Part shown: positions 32,799-41,156 of the stretch, one piece after another | Position numbering within the stretch: the first letter of the stretch is position 1 | How the letters are laid out: each line of letters begins with the position of its first letter | DNA from: JADKAV01 sp037046735 | Lineage (GTDB): Bacteria; Actinomycetota; Actinomycetes; S36-B12; UBA10799 | Reading direction: 5' to 3' | Length of the DNA stretch: 64,000 nt | Assembly (NCBI GenBank): GCA_037046735.1 | Contig: JBAOHC010000024.1 | Location: forward strand, 1 to 64,000 | Made by a program: the position numbers and the translations under genes | Notes under the pieces: model-generated | Seen by the model: only the letters and a program-made list of their open reading frames with translations | The model's database searches: none | What the model was told of the DNA's origin: nothing

Positions 32799-33761
32799 TC
32801 ATCCCGACTGGCTGGCAACCGGTGGCCGCTGCTTGGCCCAGAACTTCCGAGGCCGCGGACCCTCCGCCAGGGCCTTCACCCATTTGCGAGATTCGTATTT
32901 CGCGGGCTTGGTGTCCAGTATGAAGTCGATCAGTGCACTGGCGAACTCCTCGGGAGCATCCTCCTGTGGGAAATGCCCGGCATGAGCGATGATCTCGAGT
33001 TGCGAGCCGGGCAGCACGGCGTGCGCGGCGTAAGCATGCTTGACCGGAATCACGCTGTCCTGCTCACCCCAGATGACCAGGCAGGGCAGTGACTCAGCGA
33101 GGTAGGCGCGGTCCAGCATGGTGATGACCTGCCCGCGCCAATCCACGGCGGCCTGTAGGACATGGTGGAACGCCCGCCGGCGGTCCGTGCGGCCCAATGC
33201 CGAATAGACCTCGGCCAGGCCCTGAAGGTCGACAGTCCCGGGCAGTCCCGTGGCATGCAGTTTTCGCATCACGGCGGCCGCTGGGATGCGCACCGGTGGC
33301 AGGGTGGCGGCCTTGAGCGCGATGTCCCCGCCAGGCATGGTGAGGCCACGTAGCAACGGGTTCACACTGCGTCCCAAGCCCCCTGATCCGACGAGCACAA
33401 GTCGCTCAGTGGACTGAGGAAACTGGTAGGCGAACTGCATCGCGATGCCGCCGCCGAGACTGTTGCCTACGATCGTTGCTGACCGTATGCCGTTGAGAGC
33501 CAGCAGATCGCGCAGGCCATTCGCATAGCCGCCGATGCTGTAGTCCGCCCGCGGCGCCTCGGACTGGCCATGTCCCAGCAAGTCCGGCGCGATGATCGTG
33601 AAGTGCCTACTGAGTGGTCGCAGCACGGGCAGCCAGGTCTTGTGGTTGTGCCCGACACCGTGCAGCAGGACCACCGCCGGGCCCTGCCCCATTCGCACGA
33701 AAGCGCGCCTGTGCCCGTGGATCGTGACGTTATGCACCTCGGGGACCACGGATAGGGGCAT
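32799..33761 (-). CDS. Alpha/beta-hydrolase fold protein
   Basis: 320 residues. VVLLHGVGHNHKTWLPVL holds the oxyanion H-G; the nucleophile elbow is G-N-S-L-G-G in SATIVGNSLGGGIAMQFAYQ near residue 105 (Ser); the acid is the Asp in CLVIWGEQDSVIPV; the catalytic His is in IIAHAGHFPQEDAPEEFA. Esterase, lipase, dehalogenase or C-C hydrolase cannot be told apart. Start ATG 33761; the frame extends far upstream without homology. The C-terminus is Lys/Arg-rich. Divergent from the oxygenase-like gene across about 170 bp. Confidence 0.88.
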   Translation of the reverse strand: MPLSVVPEVHNVTIHGHRRAFVRMGQGPAVVLLHGVGHNHKTWLPVLRPLSRHFTIIAPDLLGHGQSEAPRADYSIGGYANGLRDLLALNGIRSATIVGNSLGGGIAMQFAYQFPQSTERLVLVGSGGLGRSVNPLLRGLTMPGGDIALKAATLPPVRIPAAAVMRKLHATGLPGTVDLQGLAEVYSALGRTDRRRAFHHVLQAAVDWRGQVITMLDRAYLAESLPCLVIWGEQDSVIPVKHAYAAHAVLPGSQLEIIAHAGHFPQEDAPEEFASALIDFILDTKPAKYESRKWVKALAEGPRPRKFWAKQRPPVASQSG

Positions 33762-33934
33762 GCCGCCACTATGCCGTTCGAAAACGGGGGCGCGCACCCA
33801 AAATGGAAGAATACGTTCGGTATCGGAGTTCGCGACATGTGAGCAAGAACACGATTGCGGTGGCCCGACCTCTGGAATGATGGTAGTGAGCCACACATAC
33901 CCCTTCCCGTGGCGCACAGAAGTCTGGAGGTTCC

Positions 33935-34699
33935 ATGGCCCACTACAAACTCTCGATGCTTGAGGAAACCGGTTACGCCGTTCTCGACGCGTACGGTGAC
34001 CCGGTCGACCCGCAGGAATGGATGTCACTGGAGTACGTGGACTGGAAGTCCGGTGGTGACACCCGCTTCGCGCCGTTGGCCAGTGCCTACGGCGAGATCG
34101 AGTGCAACGGGTTCTGGCACTTTGACCCGCCCAAGGCGGACAAGAACGGCGTCTGGATCGACAGCCAGGTGGAGAAGGCCCCCACGCTGGTGAAGCGCGC
34201 ACTCGAGTCGGGCGCGAACGTGGGACGCTGCCGCATCATCGAGCTGCAGCCGAACTCCTACGCGGATGCGGTGTACAACTCCCACCAGGACGACAACAAC
34301 CGTCTGAACCCTGATGGCGAAGGGTGGGTCGTTCGTTGTTTCATGAACCTCACCGATGACACCGACACCTACATGGTGCTGCGCGAGGACATCAACGATC
34401 CGAGCAGCGAGGTGCGCATCAAGCTCCCCGCCGGTGCCCAGTTGGTCGTGGACTCCGAGCGCCTGTGGCACTCCGTGTGGCACGGCGGCGACGAGCCCCG
34501 TTACTGCCTCATCACGTCGTACGAGTCCGGCCCCGAGCTGGAGAAGTGGATGTGGGAGAACAACCCCCGCTTCCACGTCAATGACATCGACCTCGACGAG
34601 GAGTTCGCCAAGGAAGCGGAGTTGGAGGCTCACGAGCGCCGCGACGCCCGGACCGCCTACTACGGCTACGACCCGACTGCGGTGAAGTCCGAGGCCTGA
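33935..34699 (+). CDS. Putative 2-oxoglutarate/Fe(II)-type oxygenase-like protein
   Basis: 254 residues, soluble; family not certain. A cupin-like core is suggested by NSHQDDNNRLNPDGEGWVVR (possible H-x-D metal pair near residue 118), strands VRCFMNLTDDTDTYMVLRED, and LPAGAQLVVDSERLWHSVWH followed by PRYCLITS: the distal His and an Arg eleven residues later are placed as in 2OG oxygenases such as aspartyl/asparaginyl hydroxylases. The C-terminus is acidic with a DIDLDEEFAKEAELEAHERR helix. The start is secured by an excellent GGAGG nine bases upstream. Expression is monocistronic, with a strong terminator. Confidence 0.55.
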   Translation: MAHYKLSMLEETGYAVLDAYGDPVDPQEWMSLEYVDWKSGGDTRFAPLASAYGEIECNGFWHFDPPKADKNGVWIDSQVEKAPTLVKRALESGANVGRCRIIELQPNSYADAVYNSHQDDNNRLNPDGEGWVVRCFMNLTDDTDTYMVLREDINDPSSEVRIKLPAGAQLVVDSERLWHSVWHGGDEPRYCLITSYESGPELEKWMWENNPRFHVNDIDLDEEFAKEAELEAHERRDARTAYYGYDPTAVKSEA

Positions 34700-34708
34700 T
34701 CGGACGTC

Positions 34709-34745
34709 ACGACCCCCCGGATGCTGCGTGCACCGGGGGGTTCGT
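34709..34745. terminator. Bidirectional hairpin terminator
   Basis: CCCCCCGG (34713-34720) pairs with CCGGGGGG (34733-34740) around a 12-base loop, and the flanking ACGA/TCGT extends it. It lies between the convergent ends of the oxygenase-like gene and the M14 peptidase gene and can serve both. Confidence 0.8.
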
Positions 34746-34753
34746 CGTGTCCG

Positions 34754-35599
34754 TCACCCCGCTGCCGGGGTAGGTGTGACCTCGACCGTGGGCGTGGGAG
34801 TCGCCGTGGGGGTTGGCGTCACGGTGGGTGTCGGGCTCGGCGTGGGCTCCGGGATCGTGCGATCGGCGGTCGGCTTCAGATCCGGAGCCAGGCGCACCAT
34901 CGCCCGGGCCATCGATCGCTGGCGCGACACGCTGATCGAGCGCGGCAGTTCAACGGTCACGGCCCAGCCCGGCTGATTCGCGTTGAACCAACCCGTCATG
35001 GTGCCGGCGCACTTGGTCACACAGGAGATCCGGCTGATGGGCAGGTTCAGGTCGCGGCTCAGGCGCTTCACCCATGGCCGGACCTTGCGCGACTGCCCGC
35101 GATCCACGAGGTTCGCGTGCTGGTGGAATGACACGATCGCGTCGGGGCGGATGGACTCCATTCCACCAACGAATCCGCGCGTCTCCGGCTCGCTGGCAGG
35201 GCGCGGCCCTGAGTAGTAGAGGGACGAGGGATCACCGGGCAGCCAGTTGTCCGGGAAGTTGCGGTTGAGGTCGACTCGCGCGGCGTTGCGGCGGGTCCGC
35301 AGCCGGGCACCGTCGGGATTCATAGTGCGCACCGTCCAGATGGCGGTGTCCTTCTTCGGGGACATCGTCCGCAGTTGGTCCACGACGTACCTGCCGTACG
35401 GCTCATCACCGTGCATCTGTCCCAGGACCAGCAGAACACGTTTGGCGTCCGCAGGGCCCTGGCGCTTGGCGATGATGGGAGTGCCGTTGCGCGACTGCCC
35501 GATCTCCAGCCGTTGCGGCAGGGGTTCTTCGGTCTGGGCCCAGGCCGTAGAAGGCACCAGCATCGTCACGGCAAGAGCACATACAGCAGTTCCACGCAC
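34754..35599 (-). CDS. Secreted M14-family zinc carboxypeptidase/amidase-like protein
   Basis: 281 residues. Signal peptide: TAVCALAVTMLVPSTAWA, cleaved before QTEEP. M14 zinc site: VLGQMHGDEPYGRYV (H-x-x-E), RTMNPDGARLRTRRNAARVD and LNRNFPDNW (substrate Arg/Asn), and the third ligand His in SFHQHANLV; the catalytic Glu is probably in VTVELPRS. Related to murein tripeptide amidase (MpaA-like) proteins, so peptidoglycan peptides are likely substrates. The C-terminal 45 residues are a Thr-Pro repeat tail (TPSPTPTVTPTPTATPTPT), a likely target for Pmt O-mannosylation and cell-wall spacing. Confidence 0.87.
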   Translation of the reverse strand: MRGTAVCALAVTMLVPSTAWAQTEEPLPQRLEIGQSRNGTPIIAKRQGPADAKRVLLVLGQMHGDEPYGRYVVDQLRTMSPKKDTAIWTVRTMNPDGARLRTRRNAARVDLNRNFPDNWLPGDPSSLYYSGPRPASEPETRGFVGGMESIRPDAIVSFHQHANLVDRGQSRKVRPWVKRLSRDLNLPISRISCVTKCAGTMTGWFNANQPGWAVTVELPRSISVSRQRSMARAMVRLAPDLKPTADRTIPEPTPSPTPTVTPTPTATPTPTVEVTPTPAAG

Positions 35600-35637
35600 A
35601 CTCGAGGGTAACTGGCCGGCAGGCGTACCCTGGACAC

Positions 35638-35763
35638 GTGCCTGGAAAGCTGCGCCTCGACGTCGACCTCGATCCGCAGATCACGACTGACGAGACCGGT
35701 GGTCATGAGAGCACTGATGCGGACCTACTCAATGAGCGGCCCCCGCACCACGACCAGGCCTAG
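35638..35763 (+). CDS. Possible small protein, 41 residues
   Basis: GTG 35638 opens an uninterrupted frame reading VPGKLRLDVDLDPQITTDET, then GGHESTDADLLNERPPHHDQ. It is acidic and hydrophilic with no known family. It is divergent from the M14 gene (38 bp) and its stop overlaps the ferritin stop codon tail to tail. No strong SD is present. It may be real or chance; coding-bias analysis would help. Confidence 0.3.
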   Translation: MPGKLRLDVDLDPQITTDETGGHESTDADLLNERPPHHDQA

Positions 35764-36296
35764 ACAGTGATCCTGGCCGCGCCCCCGGCCGCATGCGGCG
35801 CAGTGGGATCGACCCCGGCTTCGGTTCCCTCCCGGGCCAGGTAGTCCTCGAGCAACATGAGGTTGTCGCCGACCCGTTGGGCAACCTGCAGCAGCGTCGA
35901 CATGCTCGAAACCTCCTCCACCTGCTCCTTGAGGAACCAGTGGGTGAACTGTTCGGCGAGGTAGTCACCGTCAACCCGTGCCGCCGCGATGATCCGCTCG
36001 AATTGGCCGGTGACCTGCTCCTCCTGCGCTATCGAGAACTCCAGCACCCCGGTCACCGAGTCCGGAATGGCTGCCAAGGACGGGATCGTCGGGATGGTCA
36101 CGTCCTTGCCGCGGTCCATGAGGTAGTTGACGATCATCATGGCGTGGTTGCGTTCCTCAAGTGACTGCGCATAGAACCGGCCGGCAAGTTGTGGCAGAGC
36201 TTGCTGGTCGAACCACACCGCGAACGCGGCGTACTGTTGGGATGCCGTGAACTCATGGCCGATCTGCTCCACGAGCAGGGTGTTGGTGGCGGTCAT
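35760..36296 (-). CDS. Ferritin (iron storage, BfrB/FtnA type)
   Basis: 178 residues from ATG 36296. Non-haem ferritin that oxidises and stores iron. Ferroxidase residues by spacing: Glu15 (GHEFTASQQY), Glu48 and His51 (SLEERNHAM); the +33/+36 spacing equals the E22-E55-H58 of mycobacterial BfrB. Later Glu/Gln ligands fall in SIAQEEQVTGQFERI and FLKEQVEEVSSM. The C-terminus (AAGGAARITV) is longer than in E. coli FtnA and could act as the tail seen in BfrB. No haem-binding Met52 equivalent, so not a bacterioferritin. An upstream in-frame ATG at 36317 adds seven unrelated residues. Confidence 0.92.
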   Translation of the reverse strand: MTATNTLLVEQIGHEFTASQQYAAFAVWFDQQALPQLAGRFYAQSLEERNHAMMIVNYLMDRGKDVTIPTIPSLAAIPDSVTGVLEFSIAQEEQVTGQFERIIAAARVDGDYLAEQFTHWFLKEQVEEVSSMSTLLQVAQRVGDNLMLLEDYLAREGTEAGVDPTAPHAAGGAARITV

Positions 36297-36347
36297 GAGA
36301 CCAAGGGTATGCGCCACAGTTGATCCCCGCGGAACAAGCCTGACGGG

Positions 36348-36932
36348 TTACCCAGCCAGGAGAACCACGGCCGAAGAGTCCGAGGAAGCCGCCTGGACGA
36401 CCTGCGCGGCGTTGGTCGCTGGAACCGCCACGATGATGCCCTGATCCTGCGTCACCGTCAGCACGATGGCGCCCGACACCAAGGTGCGCACACCCGTCTG
36501 GGTCTGTCCGACGACATTGACGCGGTCACCGGCGCGGATGAGCCCGGATCGGGTCAGCGCATCGTCGGGAAGGCGGACGGCGACGACATCTGCCCCGATG
36601 GCGCTGAGGGCACCGGGGCCTGCCACTCGAGCGGCGGTGAGCGGTTCGCCGGCCGCGATGGCCGCAGTTGCGGTGCGGCCCACGAACTCATCCGGCGAGC
36701 GGGCTGCCGCCTGGGGTCGGCTGGCCACTGGCCACTGCACCACTTGCACGTCGCCGGGCTGCACGATCTCGCCCGCCGCCACGTCCGCGACAGCGACCGC
36801 AGTGGCTTCGGCAGGCGGTGTCGCACTGTCCTGAGACCACATCAGAAAGGCGCCCAGGCTAAGCAGCAGAACCGCGATCGGGCGTTGCACGCGCTGCCAT
36901 CTTCGTTGCAGCGCCCAAGTGGTGATGACCAT
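36348..36932 (-). CDS. SAF-domain protein (CpaB/RcpC-like)
   Basis: 194 residues. A membrane helix (RPIAVLLLSLGAFLMWS) is followed by an SAF domain: VAVADVAAGEIVQPGDVQVV, GRTATAAIAAGEPLTAARVA, then VVAVRLPDDALTRSGLIRAG and DRVNVVGQTQ. This is the layout of CpaB/RcpC proteins of Flp/Tad pili. No other pilus genes are in view, and actinobacterial genomes often carry this gene alone beside fmdB and a 5-formyl-THF cyclo-ligase; only fmdB is seen here. Periplasmic or wall-associated function is inferred. Confidence 0.82.
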   Translation of the reverse strand: MVITTWALQRRWQRVQRPIAVLLLSLGAFLMWSQDSATPPAEATAVAVADVAAGEIVQPGDVQVVQWPVASRPQAAARSPDEFVGRTATAAIAAGEPLTAARVAGPGALSAIGADVVAVRLPDDALTRSGLIRAGDRVNVVGQTQTGVRTLVSGAIVLTVTQDQGIIVAVPATNAAQVVQAASSDSSAVVLLAG

Positions 36933-36986
36933 GCGCCGAAGGTATGCCGCGGTACCGACATCCGTCGGTGGCTGTCCACAGGAAGG

Positions 36987-37302
36987 TCAGGAGGTCCCTT
37001 TGCCTGTGCTCGGCGTCGACTTGGGCGTGCTCGTGTCTTTCGCCGCGGGCTTCGCGGTGTCGCTCTTGGTCTTCGGTCTTGGCTTCGGTCTTCGCTGCGG
37101 GTGCGGTGCCAGTCTTCTTCTTGTCGCTGCGGGAGTCAGTGCGGTAGAAACCAGAACCCTTGAAGGTGACTCCGACGTTGCCGATCACTCTCCGGACCTG
37201 ACCGCCACAGTCGGGACAGGTGTCGTGGGGGTCGTCGTGGAATCCCTGCACATCCTCGAACCGGTGCCCGCAGTCGGCGCACTTGTACATGTAGGTAGGC
37301 AA
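36987..37302 (-). CDS. FmdB-family zinc-ribbon regulatory protein (one-base frameshift in tail)
   Basis: TTG 37302, with GGAG six bases upstream, starts LPTYMYKCADCGHRFEDVQG, the usual FmdB opening, with zinc Cys pairs in YKCADCG and DTCPDCGG and the family end GVTFKGSGFYRTDSR. After KTGTAPAAKTEAKT the assigned frame turns into unrelated residues. A one-base shift at about 37055-37080 restores KTKSDTAKPAAKDT, then STPKSTPSTGKGTS and a stop at 36987, the low-complexity Lys/Ser/Thr tail typical of actinobacterial FmdB. Function: probably a metal-dependent regulator; poorly known. The gene is next to the SAF-domain gene, as in many actinobacteria. Confidence 0.78.
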
Positions 37303-37381
37303 TGGACGCTCCAAAATCTGTTAGACCCATTGTGCAGGGCATGGCTGATTGTGGTCGGTCAGACCCCTGAGTTAGGTTCGG

Positions 37382-38299
37382 GTGGTGATCGTGACCGCAT
37401 CCAATCTGCACAAGGCCTATGGCAAGACCGTGGCCGTGGACGATCTGTCGTTCCAGGTCAAGCCCGGGCAGGTAACCGGTTTCCTGGGCCCCAACGGATC
37501 GGGCAAGTCCACCTCCATGCGCCTGATGCTCGGCCTCGACCGCGGTCGGGGGGTGACGTTGTGGGACGGCAAACCGTTGGACCTCTACCCCCACGCGCCG
37601 AGCGTGGTGGGTGCCCACCTGGACGCCAAGTTCTTCCACCCCAACCGCAGTGCACGCAACCATCTGCGCATGCTCGCCGCGGCCAGCAAGACGAGCCGGA
37701 GACGGGTGGACGAGGTCATCTCGCTGATGGGCCTGGAATCAGTGGCCAAGAAGAAGCCCAAGGGCTTTTCTCTGGGGATGGGGCAGCGCCTGGGCCTGGC
37801 CACTGCGATTCTCGCCGAGCCAGCCGTGCTGCTCTTGGACGAACCGGCCAACGGTCTGGACCCGCAGTCGATCCAATGGCTGCGCGACTACCTCAAGCAC
37901 TACGCCGCGGAGGGTCGCTCTGTTCTGGTCTCGAGCCATCTGCTCAGCGAGATGGAGATCATGGCCGATCAGGTCATCGTCATCGCCCGCGGCAGACTGC
38001 TCGCCGATGAGTCCATGGCCGAGTTCAAGACGCGCGCCACGACGACGGACGTGCTCGTGCGGACACCGGATCTGGATCGGTTGCGCACCGCGCTGGTCGC
38101 GCAACTCGGGGCCGATGCCGTCTGCGAGGCACCGGGCGGCTTTGCCATCAAGGGGGTCAGTACCGATCAGGTCGGCGAAATCGCTTTCCGGGCCAACGCG
38201 GCCGTGCAGGAACTCACGTTGCGCACCGCCAGCCTCGAACAAGCTTTCCTGGAACTCACCAGGGAAGGCCAGGACTACGCCCTGGGGGGTGTGCTGTGA
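37382..38299 (+). CDS. ABC transporter ATP-binding protein
   Basis: 305 residues. Walker A GFLGPNGSGKST near residue 33; a signature with weak LSGGQ (FSLGMGQRLGLATAIL); Walker B VLLLDEPANGLDP; switch His in VLVSSHLLSEME. The C-terminal 90 residues form the extra domain seen in CcmA/NatA/bacitracin-type exporters. The protein pairs with the permease gene, whose GTG start overlaps its stop. Probably a drug, peptide or lipid exporter; the substrate is unknown. Start GTG 37382 or 37385. Confidence 0.93.
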   Translation: MVIVTASNLHKAYGKTVAVDDLSFQVKPGQVTGFLGPNGSGKSTSMRLMLGLDRGRGVTLWDGKPLDLYPHAPSVVGAHLDAKFFHPNRSARNHLRMLAAASKTSRRRVDEVISLMGLESVAKKKPKGFSLGMGQRLGLATAILAEPAVLLLDEPANGLDPQSIQWLRDYLKHYAAEGRSVLVSSHLLSEMEIMADQVIVIARGRLLADESMAEFKTRATTTDVLVRTPDLDRLRTALVAQLGADAVCEAPGGFAIKGVSTDQVGEIAFRANAAVQELTLRTASLEQAFLELTREGQDYALGGVL

Positions 38300-39018
38300 G
38301 CGAGTTGCTCACCTTCGAATGGCGACGCGCCAGGAGTATTCGCACCACCTGGATCACCTCAGTGTTGACGGTGCTCGGGGTGGCCCTGCTCGCCGTGCTG
38401 TTCGCCGGCGTCAGTGGGGCAGATGGCGGGGAATCGCTGCCGCTGCAGGAGGCCCTCGAGTCGGTCGTCGTCACGAACCCGTTCACCATGGTCCTGGTTT
38501 CGTCCCTGGCGGCCATGGCCTTCGGGCATGAGTATCGATATGGCACGATTCGGCTGACGCTGACCGCCTTCCCGCGCCGGGGGCCCGTCTTCTTCGCCAA
38601 GTTGGTCATCACCCTGCTGTTGGTGTTCCTCGTTCTTGCCGTCAGCGCCGCAGTGGGCTATGGCGTGCTGGCCTCCTCACCGATGGCGGCGAGCGGCACG
38701 CAGTCGTGGGCCGCCACCGCCTGGCATGTGGCGGTATTCGGTCTGACGTTCAGCATTCTGGCGTTCTCGTTGACTGTGATCACGCGCAACCATCCGCTGG
38801 GCATCATCGGGCCGCTGCTCATCTTCTTGATGGAGATGCTGCTGCTTCCCCTGATCGCCGAGCGTGCCGAGTGGCTGCCGAAATTCTTCCCGCTGACGGC
38901 CATGACCAACTGGTTTGCCGGCGGGGCTGACGCACTGTGGGGTGCCGGGGTTTGGGTCGCTTGGATGGTCGGTCTGCTGGCGCTGGGTTTTGTGCTGCTG
39001 CTGCGCCGGGATGCGTGA
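38296..39018 (+). CDS. ABC transporter permease (ABC-2 type)
   Basis: 240 residues, six membrane helices: TTWITSVLTVLGVALLAVLF, FTMVLVSSLAAMAFGHEYRY (with the conserved GHEYRYGT loop), VITLLLVFLVLAVSAAVGYG, AWHVAVFGLTFSILAFSLTV, LLIFLMEMLLLPLIAERAEW and GVWVAWMVGLLALGFVLLL. It is the membrane partner of the ATPase just upstream, forming with it a two-gene exporter. GTG start with GTGA overlap. No regulator is adjacent. Confidence 0.88.
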   Translation: MSELLTFEWRRARSIRTTWITSVLTVLGVALLAVLFAGVSGADGGESLPLQEALESVVVTNPFTMVLVSSLAAMAFGHEYRYGTIRLTLTAFPRRGPVFFAKLVITLLLVFLVLAVSAAVGYGVLASSPMAASGTQSWAATAWHVAVFGLTFSILAFSLTVITRNHPLGIIGPLLIFLMEMLLLPLIAERAEWLPKFFPLTAMTNWFAGGADALWGAGVWVAWMVGLLALGFVLLLRRDA

Positions 39019-39063
39019 GCCCGCTGGTCGAAAGTGGGTCCTCGAACGCAATAGAGTCGGGGT

Positions 39064-39975
39064 ATGTCCAGACATCGCGTTACGAAGGCAGTCATCCCTG
39101 CGGCGGGTCTAGGCACCCGGTTCTTACCCGCCACCAAGGCCACCCCCAAGGAGATGCTGCCGGTCGTGGATCGTCCTGCGATTCAGTACGTGGTGGAAGA
39201 GGCGGTGGAGGCGGGACTGGATGACGTTCTGATCATCACCGGCCGCAATAAGGCCTCGCTGGAGGACCACTTCGACCGGGCGCCGGTCCTGGAGCGCACC
39301 CTGTCTAAGAAGAACGACAAGGACCGTCTGGCTGCTGTGATGGAGGCCGCCGAACTGGCACAAGTGCACTACGTGCGCCAGGGGGAGGCGCGCGGCCTGG
39401 GCCACGCGGTGTTGTGTGCGGACATGCACGTCGGAGATGAGCCGTTCGCGGTGCTCCTCGGCGACGACATCATTGATGCGCGGAATCCGGTTCTTGATCA
39501 AATGCTGAGGGTTCGCGCGGAACTTGGTGGCAGCGTGCTGTGTCTGATGGAGGTGCCCCACTCCCAGATCCACCTCTACGGCTGTGCGGCTGTGGAAGCC
39601 GTCGAGGGCAGTGACGCCGTGCGGGTCACTGATCTGGTGGAGAAGCCCGATGCCGAGTCCGCGCCCTCCAACCTGGCCGTCATCGGCCGATATGTGCTGG
39701 ATCCCGCCGTCTTCGAAGTCCTGCGCAATACCGCGCCGGGCCGCGGCGATGAGATCCAGTTGACCGATGCTTTGAAGACCCTGGCCGAGACCCCCGCCGA
39801 AGAGGGCGGGCAGGTGTACGGCGTGGTCTTCAACGGGCGGCGCTACGACACCGGTGACAAGCAGTCCTATCTGCAGGCGACGGTGCGGCTGGCCAGCGGC
39901 CGCGAGGACCTCGGACCGGAGTTCCGGGCGTGGTTGCGCGACTTCGTGGCTTCCGGGGAGTTCGAGAACGACTGA
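39064..39975 (+). CDS. galU: UTP-glucose-1-phosphate uridylyltransferase
   Basis: Makes UDP-glucose from UTP and glucose-1-phosphate for cell-wall and envelope glycans. 303 residues: KAVIPAAGLGTRFLPATKAT and PKEMLPVVDRPAIQYVVEEA carry the nucleotide-binding Gly loop and catalytic Lys; VLIITGRNKASLEDHFD, VRQGEARGLGHAVLCA, and the metal Asp in LLGDDIIDA follow; the sugar-binding VEKP is present, and GRRYDTGDKQSYLQA near the end. The stop shares one base with the glp start, so galU-glp-rimJ-glpR is one operon, an order conserved in actinobacteria (Rv0993-Rv0996). Confidence 0.95.
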   Translation: MSRHRVTKAVIPAAGLGTRFLPATKATPKEMLPVVDRPAIQYVVEEAVEAGLDDVLIITGRNKASLEDHFDRAPVLERTLSKKNDKDRLAAVMEAAELAQVHYVRQGEARGLGHAVLCADMHVGDEPFAVLLGDDIIDARNPVLDQMLRVRAELGGSVLCLMEVPHSQIHLYGCAAVEAVEGSDAVRVTDLVEKPDAESAPSNLAVIGRYVLDPAVFEVLRNTAPGRGDEIQLTDALKTLAETPAEEGGQVYGVVFNGRRYDTGDKQSYLQATVRLASGREDLGPEFRAWLRDFVASGEFEND

Positions 39976-41156
39976 TGCGCAGCCTTGCCGAGCATTTGCA
40001 GCTGGTGATGAGCCGGGTCCGGCCATTGGAACCACTGGCTTTGCCCTTGCTCGACGCCAACGGCTGCGTACTGTCGGTGGATGTGACGGCGCCTGCCAAC
40101 ATCCCGGCCTTTCATTGCAGTGCTGTGGCGGGATACGCGGCCCGCGCCGGTGACATCGCGGTGGCATCGCCCACATCCGTGCTGCAGATGCGGGAGTTGC
40201 CCTTCGGATCAGGCCTGGCACCCGGTTGCCTGGTTCCGGTCGCGGTCGGTGCCCCGATTCCCTACGGGGCCGATTGTGTGCTCCCGCTGGAGAACACCGA
40301 TCGGGGCGCCCCGATCGTGCGGGTCGGCAAGGCAGTGGCCCGCGGCGAAAACATCGCCATGGCTGGCAGTGAGGTGAGCGCGGGGGACACCCTGCTCACG
40401 GTCGGCCAGGTGCTGGGTTCGCGGGAGATTGCAGTGCTCGCTGCCATCGGCGTGGGCAAGGTCCCGGCGTACCCCCGGCCGCGAGTCGCGGTGATCACGA
40501 CCGGCACAGAGCTGTATGACACCAGCCGTGTGCGCACGACTGGGGCCGGAGCCAGCAAGCCGGACATCAACGGGGTGTCCATGGCCTGCGCCATCGTGGA
40601 GGCGGGCGCCTTGAGCTATCGCGTCGGGCCGATCGATGACGATCCGGTGTTGTTGCGCAAGATCCTCGATGACCAGCTCGGCCGCGCCGACATGGTCGTC
40701 ACGACCGGCGGCATCGGAAGTGAACCGGATGACGTGGTGCGGCCGGTGCTGGCAACCATGGGGACGGTGGACTTTGCCTGGGTGGCGCTTGACCCCGGCC
40801 GGGTGCAGGGGATGGGATCGTTGGGTTCCAGCAACGTGCCCCTGCTGGCTCTGCCAGGGGATCCAACCGAGGCCTTCGTCTCCTTCGAGTTGTTCGTGCG
40901 CCCGGTGGTCCGGCGGCTGATGGGGCACTCGGAGGTGTTCGGTGCGCGCGAGCAGCTGGCCCTCACCGAGTCGGTGACGGGCACCCGTGGTGAGACCCGC
41001 ATGATTCCAGGTGTCTGCACCGATGGTTCGGTCAAGCCGCTCGGAGCGGGCGTCGAGGCTTTGGCCGACTCGAACTGCATGATCATGTTGCCTCCGGACA
41101 CCGATGAGGTGACTGTGGGGGAAATGGTCACCGTGGTGCATCTGGAAACCCAATGA
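39975..41156 (+). CDS. glp: Glp: MoeA/gephyrin-like protein, likely cell-division role
   Basis: 393 residues, same fold as MoeA. Key MoeA residues are altered: the usual NSAMDGYA reads CSAVAGYA (the catalytic-loop Asp is Ala), and TTGGVS-G-x-x-D reads TTGGIGSEPDDV. These changes argue against molybdenum insertion. Such degenerate MoeA homologues between galU and rimJ are the Glp proteins that, in Corynebacterium, bind FtsZ with a membrane receptor (GlpR). The domain order (N-domain, MPT-binding core with VITTGTELYD, C-domain ending VTVVHLETQ) fits. Starts on the galU stop (TGATG) and overlaps rimJ by four bases. Confidence 0.82.
   Translation: MRSLAEHLQLVMSRVRPLEPLALPLLDANGCVLSVDVTAPANIPAFHCSAVAGYAARAGDIAVASPTSVLQMRELPFGSGLAPGCLVPVAVGAPIPYGADCVLPLENTDRGAPIVRVGKAVARGENIAMAGSEVSAGDTLLTVGQVLGSREIAVLAAIGVGKVPAYPRPRVAVITTGTELYDTSRVRTTGAGASKPDINGVSMACAIVEAGALSYRVGPIDDDPVLLRKILDDQLGRADMVVTTGGIGSEPDDVVRPVLATMGTVDFAWVALDPGRVQGMGSLGSSNVPLLALPGDPTEAFVSFELFVRPVVRRLMGHSEVFGAREQLALTESVTGTRGETRMIPGVCTDGSVKPLGAGVEALADSNCMIMLPPDTDEVTVGEMVTVVHLETQ

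Noticed and set aside
39975..41156. Annotating glp as functional molybdopterin molybdenumtransferase MoeA
   Set aside because: The conserved catalytic-loop Asp and the second Asp motif are missing, and the operon context is that of Glp.
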